Positions 54,926-64,000 of a stretch of 64,000 nucleotides of DNA are shown in pieces. A program made the position numbers and the translations under genes. The DNA comes from Ornithodoros turicata (taxonomy: Eukaryota; Arthropoda; Arachnida; Ixodida; Argasidae): assembly GCF_037126465.1 (NCBI RefSeq), contig NC_088202.1, positions 105,555,962 through 105,619,961 on the forward strand, given 5' to 3'. The number at the start of each line of letters is the position of its first letter. The stretch's first letter is position 1. The notes beneath the pieces were generated by a model. It saw nothing but the letters and a program-made list of their open reading frames with translations, had not been told where the DNA came from and ran no database searches.

Positions 54926-55559
54926 ACGAGATAATATTTCACTTTATGTGAAACGCAAGAAATGTTTTCGCATGCAACACCCGCAAGAGAAAACACACAC
55001 ACGCACATAAAGATACGATGATGAGATGGGGCTGATGCCGGCCAGCAGGCTGGGCGCTGCCCCTGTGCCATTTGTAGGTAGTGAGAGATGATGATGAAGA
55101 TGAGGAATCCGCAAGAGAGAAAGATGGCACGCACAAGGGTAAAAATGTAGCATTATGTTCGATGGAGTTTCATTTGCAAAAAGCACTTCAAAAGGTAGCA
55201 GAAAATTCATTTCACTTCACATCTTCATATTTTTCTTTTTTCAATCAATAATTTCATTTTCATTTAGTTTATTTCGTTCATTTCCTCTTTGAAACACGCG
55301 TGGAACATGTAACAGACTTTCACAATGTTTCATGTCCTTTCATGTGCGATTGAACCCTCCGGAATCAGAATTCAGGACGTAATTGGCCGTGAATAGGCGA
55401 CTGTTTGGGAAATTCCGCAACATCGCGAATTCTTCTTGGTGCTGATGGAATGACCTAAAGGCGGATCTCATGAAGGATGGAAAAATGAAATTATGACAGC
55501 TGCTGTCTTGCATTTTACGAAAACCCAAAATTAGGTATCCCGTATGTGACATCGCGCGT
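54926..55559. other. no recognisable feature
   Basis: Short (CA) and GAT-rich patches near 54990 and 55085. No gene. Confidence 0.45.
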
Positions 55560-56693
55560 GTTGGAACCACGGTTTCGGAGCGTACCGAAAAGCGAAAAAA
55601 AAAAAGCCGGAACGGAACGAAAACCAAAACAATATTTTATGCTCCGGAGGGAAATTTTCGGTTCAAATGAAAACGTGAATTATTTGGCTCTCAAGGGTAC
55701 GTAACGCAAGACCTCAAGTGCACAATACATGGCATCCATCGGTGTTTGGGTAGGAACTAAGAAGCTCCAGAAACCTCACATTACAAAAATGTGCCAGAGC
55801 GCACAACGGGCCCCTTGTTTTTGTCTATAAGTCGCATGGTAGGACCTTGTAACCTCTCGCTTTATTTATCTCTCTGTTGGAAAGAATAACGGGATTATTT
55901 TCGCTGTAATCAATTCTCCTTACACCGTGTGAAACTGTACTGCTTGCAACCGGTTTCGAACCATTATGGCTGCGTTCCAATACCCCGGTTAGTCGACTGC
56001 CTAGCGGTCTAACCGGAAGTGCCGCCATGTTAAGGTTTGTTCCAATTCCCGCCTAGACTGCTATCCAGGCGTCTTTCCCCTAGTCTGCATCGATGCACAC
56101 TAGCTATGCGTCTGAGTGGTCGTCGCTGATATAGCAGCCGTGAAAATTAATACGCTTGTCGACGACATCGATACTCTTAGGTCTGGTGCGTTTACGGCGT
56201 TCAAGAATAAGTAAAAAAAAGAGATATTTTATCTAATTTATTTATTGAAAATACAAGAATCGCGCATTTACTGGAATACTACGCCGTAACAGCAATGAGC
56301 CGTGACGGCATTTTCGCTGATCACTGTGTTCTGCAATATAACGATACGCAGGAAGAATGCATCGACAATTGAGTTGAATTATTTAATTATTTGAGCGTTT
56401 ATAAATGAATTACACGGCGTTTAAACCAAATGCGGCATTAAAGTTCCTACGGGCCATGACAGATGGCGATAGCGGCGCCAAGTCCGCAAGTTTGTCCCAA
56501 ATATCCGCCGATAAGGCGTCTACCTTAGGCGTCTACCTAGCTGTCCACTCAGACAGCTTCTCCTGCGCTGAATATTGGAACGCAGCCTATATTTTTGCTC
56601 GGGAGCTGAACCGGATCTGAACCGTTGTTTCTTTGAACTAAAACGAAAACCGGGGAACGGAAAACCTTGCGGTTCGACACCCTGGTTGGGACT
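55560..56693. mobile_element. non-autonomous hAT (CAGGGTGTCG ends), copy 2
   Basis: The element 55568-56685 (1118 bp) is flanked by GTTGGAAC (55560-55567) and GTTGGGAC (56686-56693), one mismatch. The right end reverse-complemented is CAGGGTGTCGAACCGCAAGG, the same as the element at 30381; the left end CACGGTTTCGGAGCG has two changes. It contains another TIR element (55968-56587), so its own length is about 500 bp. Older than copy 1, judging by the decayed end and duplication. Confidence 0.8.
55965..56590. mobile_element. nested TIR element (GGCTGCGTTCCAAT ends)
   Basis: The element 55968-56587 (620 bp) starts GGCTGCGTTCCAATA and ends TATTGGAACGCAGCC, a 15-bp perfect inverted repeat, with TAT on both sides (55965-55967, 56588-56590). 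Subterminal parts also mirror each other loosely (TAGTCGACTGCCTAGCGG against CTACCTAGCTGTCCACTCAG). A 3-bp duplication and these ends suggest PIF/Harbinger or an ISL2EU-like group. The 71-codon frame inside (56405-56620) is not a transposase. Confidence 0.75.
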
Positions 56694-57289
56694 GATATCG
56701 GTTGCAACATAGCACAGGTATTGATAAAAACACTGATTTACGAACTTTATTTTTTTCGAGTTTATATTGAACTCTATGCCACCTTACAATAGGCTTCCAA
56801 ATACCTGACGTGATCAGCGCAGCATTCGATTTAACGTTCGAGTGGCCCTTCCTAAGCAATCTACTAATGTTTTATTCAAAAGAGAAGCCGCTGAAGACGA
56901 AGCGAACGATTTCCTTTTCTCTGCCTAGGACTCCTTCCGACTTCCGAACGTAAATATCGCGTCTCTTTTCCGCCCTGAAAATAAATGCGTAAAACGTGTT
57001 TCTGAGATTCGTTTAAAGCTCTGACACGTATTTCTGCGGCGCTAAGCCTCTCTAAGCATTTTATGACAGTGGGTAATTAATGTGCGCCCAGACACGATTT
57101 TGTTTCATGAACTTGGGTAGTGCTCCAAAGCTTTCGTCACAGGCATTTTATTTTTTCTCCAATTCACAGAAGAGAGGAGTTGCCTGTTAGCAGTTCAAGC
57201 TGGTGCCGTGTGTCATGTTTTACCGGCAGTACTAGTCGGCATTATACAATTCTGTCGCACCTGGGGTGGTTTGAAGAGTCACAACATCC
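56694..57289. other. no recognisable feature
   Basis: Unassigned; may include decayed upstream pol sequence of the Gypsy copy that follows, but nothing readable. Confidence 0.4.
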
Positions 57290-58260
57290 AGCATCTTGCT
57301 GCTATGGGCACTGGTGTTGATGAGCTACGTCAACGACATCCAGTTCAAAGCCATCAAGGAAATAGCCAATGCGGATAGCCTTTCTGAAGGCCCGGACATA
57401 GAATTCAGCCAGCCCGTACAGCAAGACATATGCACCGTGGCTTGTGAGGGAACTGATGCTGATCATGATGATCGTATGTCCGTCTTGCCGATCACTGCTG
57501 AAGACATCGCAGAGGCTACAGCCACGGATCCCTGTTTTGCAAAGGTGGCAGATTTCATTTCGCGCGGTTGGCCCACGAGTGTGCCTGCACAGTTGACTCC
57601 ACGGACGGACTCCAGATGAAGATGATAGAGCGGTCGGACATCTGGTGGCCTGGTTTGTACAAGGCTATTGAGGAGAACGTGAAACACTGTGACCCGTGTG
57701 CTGCTGTCGCTGCTCCCAGTTCCCAGTTCCTGTCCATCAATGGGAGCCTCCGGACAAGCCCTGGGTCTGTCTTCACGCGGACTTCGCTGAACTCAATGGT
57801 ATACGCTACCGCATCGTTATCGACTCATGGAGCAAATGGCCAGATGTTACACCTATGCTCAAGACGACCGCCGCAAAAACCGTGGACGCGTTCTCCCAGG
57901 TATTCGCGTAGAATGGTCTACCCGAAGTTTTGGTTACTTACAACGAACTGCCATTTACATGCGAAGTATTCGAAAACTATCTAGAGTCGAGGCAGAATCC
58001 CAACACGTAACTCACACCGCCATATCATCCCAAATCAAAAGACTTGGCGGAAAACTTCGTGCGGACTTTTAAAACGACCCTATACGTCGATCAATCTACA
58101 GAAGGAGGAGAACGAGTTCGGGTACGAGGTTTTCTTTTGAAGTAGCGCGTTATACTCCACATGCAACTACGGGTCGTCCTCAGTGCAAACTTCTGAATGA
58201 TAGACGTTACCGTACCATGCTCGATCTGGTACGTGCAGTACGTACATGTGCGAGATCGAA
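57290..58260 (+). pseudogene. Ty3/Gypsy pol fragment (RNase H end to integrase), decayed
   Basis: In order: the end of RNase H, LVLMSYVNDIQFKAIKEIANADSLS (57305-57388, matching the Gypsy Y-x-I-x-YK...NADxLSR signature); a zinc-binding remnant, IWWPGLYKAIEENVKHCDPC (about 57640-57700; the His pair is lost); integrase core WVCLHADFAELNG with the first Asp (about 57760), IDSWSKWPDVTPM; a stop at 57909; then TYNELPFTCEVFENY, where the second catalytic Asp is lost; PPYHPKSKDLAENFVRTFKTTL with the Glu kept; and YTPHATTGRPQCKLL (58150). Three frames are used. A different and older lineage than the integrase at 1.6 kb. Confidence 0.85.
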
Positions 58261-58424
58261 AATTGCAAGAGCTTGGCAGCCGCTCACAAGTGTTCTTGTC
58301 ATCTTGCTCAGTACTTTCGCTGCAGGGAGGTGGGGGGGATGACGTAGTGATTCGAGCGCCGCCACAGAGTCATCGGTAACTTATATTTGTATGAGAAACT
58401 TTCCGATTTCCGCCATTTCTATGA
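58261..58424. other. no recognisable feature
   Basis: G-rich word GGTGGGGGGGATGACGTAGTG at 58328 resembles one at 37740. Otherwise unassigned. Confidence 0.4.
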
Positions 58425-59170
58425 ATGAATACCAGACTAGTACGTAATTGGAGTATTGTATTTAAAATACTGTATTTTAAATACAATTTTCGGTATTTTG
58501 GTACTCTACTCAATACTTTCGGTTTTGTGTATTTGTACTCTATTTAAGATCCATTTTATGGTATTTTCAACTCAATACTCTAGTTGCATATTTTGGATCT
58601 CCCTCTCAAACTTTCTGTGTCTCGTCTTTCCTTTATCTTGCTTGTTCTGTGACAATTTCCTCGGACTTGACTCGGACATTGGCCCGTCTTGGAAGTCCCC
58701 ATTTAGAGATCTTGCCCCGTGTGTACTAATCCTCGGCGTGTGAGGGTTCTATCATGTGTGCCCTGACGCGGTAACGCCGAATTCTGACCTCGCCGGGCAG
58801 GGACCTGTAGAAGTTTGCTTTGTTCTGGGTCACATGTGCTTAGTGGTGTTATGTGGTATCTTTTTGTCATCTTTTTGGGACTTGTGTTTAGATGACTCCT
58901 ATCACGCAGGGGCGGCTTGCGTAGTATGCGGGCTTTAGGTGATTCATGTCACAAAGCGGCGACTTGCCGCATTGACCAGTGACGTTTTGCGTTCAAGGAT
59001 AAATAGTATCTTAATTGTATTTCAAATACTTTTTCAAGTATTTCGTACTTTATCTTAATTACTTTAATTTTCATGTATTTATACTCTTATCTTAATTACA
59101 TTCTAACGTCAGTATTTATTATCTTATCTTAAATACATTTTTGAGTATCTTGTACATGTCTGATGAATAC
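58425..59170. mobile_element. non-autonomous hAT (CAGAC ends), copy 2
   Basis: ATGAATAC flanks both ends perfectly (58425-58432, 59163-59170). The 730-bp element (58433-59162) starts CAGACTAGTACG and ends GTACATGTCTG. It aligns along its length with 52850-53547, and near 58890-58965 it has an extra partly duplicated stretch (GGCGGCTTGCGTAGTATGCG) explaining most of the 32-bp length difference. No transposase. Confidence 0.9.
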
Positions 59171-59924
59171 GAAGCTGTCACATATATTATAACTGCTTGT
59201 ATTCTTCGAAACGATTGTAATAATGAAGGCACACCTCCTGACTGCTATATATTCAGTTCTTAAATTTAGCGCAATAATTGTACATTGGCGAGACATTTGA
59301 GATATCTGCGATACTATAGTAACATAAGCAGCATAGAATGCGCCGAATCACACCCAGCGGCCGAACAAGAGAAGGTCATGCAGAAAGAAAATCGATCCCT
59401 GGCTTAAGCTTGCCACATTGCAAAGTTCTTTGTCACCCGGTTCATCGTTAAGTCCAATTTCGATTAGGAAAAATGAGCTTCACTTTCTGAAACCCAAAAG
59501 AGATTGTTCCTGATTCTTCAACTGTTGTGTCAGAAGGAGAGTAAAAGTTTCACCTATGTTTGCTTTTCGCGCACGCAAGTGCGTTTTCAATTTGCTTATA
59601 TCATTTACTTACATTTATTTACTATCATTTACTCAGTGGTCCCGTGGAGCCCATTTCACTTCGAGTTGCGTTTTGAATTACGCTATCAGTGCGAAATATC
59701 GATTTTAGACCCCACAGGCACACGTTTACCCAGAGATTACTTTTATAGTAGACGTATATACGGGAGGGGGGAGGGGGGGAGGGGAGGAAGTACATGATCC
59801 GCGAGAGACAAATTGAATTGCCCGTTCGGCAGCTCCGACGGTGGTTACGTAACGTCGTCGAGAGCGATATTTACAACAGAAGATCCTAGCAGGGCGTCTA
59901 AACAGGAACCGTCCTAATTGGGCG
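59171..59924. other. no recognisable feature
   Basis: A G-rich tract (59761-59790). Otherwise unassigned. Confidence 0.45.
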
Positions 59925-60204
59925 AAAGATAGAAAAGCGGAGATGGGAACAGGCAACTGGAAATTGGGCGAAAGGGAAAATGGCACGAGAACGATACACT
60001 CAATAGACCCCCTGAAAATGGACCAAATGGAATTCAGCCACAGCGGCCTATTACGAAGAGATCCTGAAGCCACCGCTCAAACCTGTGCTCACCGCGGACA
60101 GCCATTAAAAGAAACGTCCTTAAACGGGATACCGCATAATGGACAAAGAAAGGGGGGGGGGGGAGACAGAAAAGCGGAGATTGGAACAGGCAACTGGAAA
60201 TAAA
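59925..60204 (+). repeat. direct repeat of about 35 bp, 230 bp apart
   Basis: AGAAAAGCGGAGAT.GGAACAGGCAACTGGAAAT occurs at 59932-59966 and 60166-60200 with one difference, same orientation. The material between contains a poly-G tract (60150-60161). Could be the ends of a small element; no further border was found. Confidence 0.6.
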
Positions 60205-62934
60205 TGAGTTAGAGCAGAATGGATTGTGTGCACACAGATCCATTCGAGAGCGAAGTCTGTCCTAATGGGCGGCTACAGCGGCTCTTATTTAATGCAGGGG
60301 CCGCTTTTTTCTGTTGTTGACTGCAGGAGATGTTTCATTAGGCTACGAGTATTGTAGAGAAGCTTCTTTCGAATAATGAGGTGGCGTACGAGCACAAGAC
60401 TGCCGTTACGTTCGGGTCACCTAGGCTGCCTTTTATGTCCGACTTGTTTCTCACAGAGCTACGTGAAAGAAAGAATAACGTATTACTAATCAGGAAAATG
60501 TGAGAAATACGTCACGCGATAAGCATATGAATTACGTCAATCCTCCGCAAATCAAGTTTGCGTGATGAGAATTAAACACAGCCCCCCCTCCCCCACCGTA
60601 AATTGTTGTTCGTGCTGTAAAAATATACTGTATCACATCACCTAAGAAGTGCAGCAAAATGTTACCTTGGTCGTAGCATGTGAACCACGATGTGAAATTA
60701 AAAAGTGAGTCTTACGAATTATCTCCTCTACTATGCGGAAGGTAGTCACACGTAAATCAGACCAAATCAAATACATTTTACAACAAGCACGAGCGGAAAG
60801 TGGCAAAGAAAACAAAAGCCAGACTCGATCCAGTGCTCGTGCATATACGTATATGCTATGTATTCTTCTTCGCACGAATCCATCTTACAAGATTCTCATC
60901 AATGCTTCTCATTTCCCTAGCGTGATAACGACGACGACTGGGACAGCGACGCCGCTACGTCTAAGTTCGTTGCGCGGAACATAAATATTGATTCTACTCA
61001 AGAGGCAGACAAATTTGCAACTTCTCGAATGGTACTTTGCATGTCATTTGCATTGAATGGGCTCTGTCGTCGAAGCGCCACAGCAATCATTAACACCTTA
61101 ACGACCCTTGGTTCACTTCCTTCCTGTCGTGATGATGACACTGTATTCACGTGTGCATATGTTAATATGCTGACATGCGATCTTCCTTACACAATGCATA
61201 TCATGGACGACATCATGGATGTAACACTCCCGTGCAGTTTTTCCTTAAAGTTGCGCCGTCTTTTACAAAGCACACGAGGTGAACTCTTGACGATGCGAAC
61301 TCTTAATGGCCTTGAGGGTTAATACCTCGTCACTTGTATTCTTATTCCCGTCATCAAATTACGCAGTTTGAAGCGAGGTAGTCGCAAACGATGTAGTGAA
61401 ATGTTGTCTTTAAATCTGCTAACAAGTGAACGTGAAGAATAGCATCTTGCTATAATGTTGGGTACAGCGTATTGAAAGTAAGAAAAATTGCACACACTTT
61501 GACTTGGTTGTTGCACTTTGAAATATGCACTTGAAGACAAAATACTAAGAGCATCGTTATAAATACGGATTGCCAGTGGTGTAGCGGGAGAAGGAACTTA
61601 AAACTGTAACCTCGCAGAAACCAAGTATTTATTTCGAAGAGTAGGAAGGTGACTTTGTTTAGTTTGCCAATTCTGCGAAAATCTTGAACACATAAATACT
61701 TATCGATCATGCCGGGTTAACCCCAAATCTATGCACACTAGTGGGAATGCGGAAGTGTATGAAATGTAAGAGGCCAATCAAATAAGTTAGTTACTTACCC
61801 ATCTAGTCTTACTGATCTACCATCTGAAAACTTCTCAGTTCTTTCACCTGTCCACACTTTTTCACCTGCAGCAATCTTCAAGACGCACCTGGTATTGTAC
61901 ATGTATTCCCATACAACGTGCCGCGTTTTGAGCAAGAAGGTGAGAAAAAAGAAAAGAAAAAAGATACCGGAATCTTCGATAGCAAGAGTTTCCTAGAGAT
62001 CTTGTGCGTGAGCTCAAATGTCTCCCATGCATTCGCTTTAGAGACACATGTTTCTCTGCATTGAAAGCCTTAGAAGCACAGACAGAGCCTGTTCCGAAAT
62101 GTTGATGCTTTTCCAAGGCACCGAGAGTACCAACACAGGTGATGTCGGACATTCCGTCAAACTACGCAATCCCTGCAACACTTCATTTCACCTGTCCTCT
62201 TTCTTCCCCGCGTGCTTGTGTAGTAATGCACCCTGGCTGCTCCCCATCGAGTTGCAAGAAATCTCAAATCCCGAGGGACAACGCCACATTACCAGGATAA
62301 AAAAAAAAGCTAACGGGAATGAAGCTCGAATAAGTAGAAAAGATAGTTGAGTTGGGGCTATCAACAGATGACGGTGGCCATCTTGGAAAAAGAAAAAGAT
62401 GGCACCACTAGGTAAGGCGCGAGTCCCTAATCCTCAATATCCTCAATATCCCCAAAGGCGTAGCCTGGGAGGAGCAGATCACATCACCTTCCTTCAAACG
62501 AGGAGAGACGAGAGGCTGAGAGATGATGCAATCTAGCTACTGTCCTTGATGGGGTCCCAGTGCAGCATGTTTCCATGTCGCTTGCTTTCGGTTTGCTTAC
62601 AAGAGAAACGGGTAAAAGTAGTATAGAAAAGTGCTGGTTCTGTGCCGAGCGTGTTGGATAAAATTTTTTTGTTGTTGTTGCTTTCTTTATAGTTGCGATT
62701 TCTGTATAAACGTTCAGACTTTGCGAGCGTCTGAAAGCAACTCATTGACATTACAACCGAAAAATCACTCATACGGGGACGACTTCATTCTCTGCACTTG
62801 GTATTCTCCTCCTACGTCACATGTAGAATACGTTCAGTTTCGTTTACAGCTGTTTGATAAGGCATGAAAACAAAATGACTTTTAAGCAAAATAAACATGG
62901 ATAAATCCCAGCTGGGTACAGCTGACAGATATTT
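60205..62934. other. no recognisable gene
   Basis: Unassigned. Small features only: a tandem CCTCAATAT (62434-62450), a CCATCTTGGAAAAAGAAAAAGATGG inverted pair near 62378-62402, and poly-C at 60582. Frames overlap antisense and show no motif. Confidence 0.45.
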
Positions 62935-63370
62935 CTGAATTGTGGTTGTAAAGCGTGCACAAGGTGCTGCGTGTGTAAAACTCTGCTGCTCTAGAGCGAT
63001 TGGAAGTCACTATGTAGACCTACTGAGTATCGCACCTAGGCTTCACAAGGCCTAGCTAAGAACAAGGATTGCACAAAGTTTCTGCCGAACATAGCTCATG
63101 TATCTACCGCAATAGATTCGCAAATGATGATGGCGGTGTCGATGGATGGCCCAGTCTAACGACATCGTAGTTTGAGCCACGCAAATTTAATTCTATCAAT
63201 AACTGGAACATATATGCAATTTTATACGATCGAGAAAGTGTGGTGACGAGACGGCTAACGTCGCCTGCTATGATCATTTGCGGCCACGGGACGTGCAAGC
63301 ACTTAATTCCTTCAATTAGGTAACCTGAGTTAAAGTTTCATGGAGACTAAGAAAATTTCACAGACAGTTT
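62935..63370 (+). repeat. dispersed repeat family R, copy 2
   Basis: Aligns in order with 17985-18430 in the same orientation: GAATTGTGGTTGTAA, GACCTACTGAGTATC, TATCTACCGCAATA, GATGGCGGTGTCGATGGATGG (compare GCCGATGTCGATGCATGG), AACTGGAACATATATGCA, GATCGAGAAAGTGTGGTG, GTCGCCTGCTAT and AAGTTTCAT. Class unknown. Confidence 0.55.
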
Positions 63371-64000
63371 AAGACACTGTGATGTGTGGAGTACGTTTCG
63401 TGGGGACCCAGATTTCACGAATTTCATGAACGAATTTTATGATTTTAAAATTTTTTTCTCCCTCGACATTGAAACCGCGCGAAATTTTGGTAACGGTTAC
63501 GGGAGAGTAGCCACGAAGTCGAAAGCTATCGAGTGCAGTTTACTGCAGTCCTCTCGTTGTTCTGACACACCTTTAGCACACCCGGCAACGTTTTCAATCA
63601 TTGAACATCGTTTCTACACTCATTCTTACACCATTTGGTCGTTCCATATTGGTTCCCAGCTCTCCGACGTAAGGTTGAACGTTGGCGTCAAGCTCACCAA
63701 GTAATAGTTTTCCTGGATAAAGAACGTACACCAACGAAATGCAGAACCGTGAAATATTACCCCGCGTGCGTTATGCGCAGCCAGTACGTTCGTATAGCCC
63801 AAGGCGTTTGCCTTGGAACCCAACGGACGTAAGCTTGACTCCTATTCGGACAGAGAATATGTCCGAGGTCCGAAGAGGATTAAGTGAGAGGTGGATGAAA
63901 AGGACACCAGTAATTGGACGTGGGGGTACCGTACGGTTCGGTATGCTCTGGAGCAGACAAAAACCCTGCCAAGGAACGAATTCGACGCTAAAAAGGAAAA
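63371..64000. other. no recognisable feature
   Basis: The 106-codon frame 63384-63704 and its antisense neighbours show no motif. Confidence 0.45.

Overview
This window looks like repeat-rich genomic DNA from an arthropod, most likely a tick (chelicerate). The case rests on tRNA-headed SINEs that resemble the Ruka type described from ixodid ticks, several I-type LINEs with endonuclease, reverse transcriptase and RNase H, a GIY-YIG Penelope-like element, Ty3/Gypsy and BEL-like remnants, and many short hAT elements. Reading frames are short and interrupted, so this is eukaryotic DNA and not bacterial. No host gene can be confirmed. One possible first exon (15163-15364, minus) and two promoter-like patches (near 8500 and 39700) are the only hints of host genes. 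Nothing was searched against a database; family names come from motifs read by eye.

Layout. 0-9 kb: a BEL-like LTR with primer-binding site, a truncated Gypsy integrase with its 3' LTR, a 52-bp inverted-repeat mini-element with an 8-bp duplication, and a SINE. 9.8-11.4 kb: a hAT-type element (8-bp target duplication CTACGGGA) whose ends are filled with a GAGGTGAGGT minisatellite. 12.7-15 kb: a Gypsy RNase H scrap and a short LTR element on the minus strand. 16.5-17.4 kb: a fold-back MITE and a hAT element four bases apart. 18.7 kb: a perfect 33-bp hairpin. 23-25 kb: a 5'-truncated LINE with an 11-bp target duplication. 26.5-27.8 kb: an ACATTG-type degenerate array and the 3' end of a second LINE. 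30.4-31.4 kb: another hAT. 32.8-37.6 kb: the longest LINE, with a SINE inserted in its endonuclease. 38-47 kb: mostly unrecognised, with one SINE and small repeats.

47.6-51.3 kb is the most interesting part. An SGNH/GDSL hydrolase frame lies in the same reading frame as a long open Penelope-like frame (RT plus GIY-YIG endonuclease). Only one UGA, followed by CUA, separates them. Downstream lie a TATA box and a hammerhead-like motif, and the whole unit sits between two (AT)n tracts. This may be a Penelope-like element carrying its own hydrolase, possibly expressed by stop readthrough.

52.8-59.2 kb: two sister hAT copies with perfect 8-bp duplications (one inserted into the end of a Tc1/mariner MITE), a LINE 3' end, a hAT with another TIR element nested inside, and a decayed Gypsy pol. 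59-64 kb: mostly unrecognised, with one copy of a dispersed repeat.

Apart from the Penelope-like frame, every mobile element seen is truncated, frameshifted or non-autonomous. The window records layered insertions more than a set of cooperating genes.
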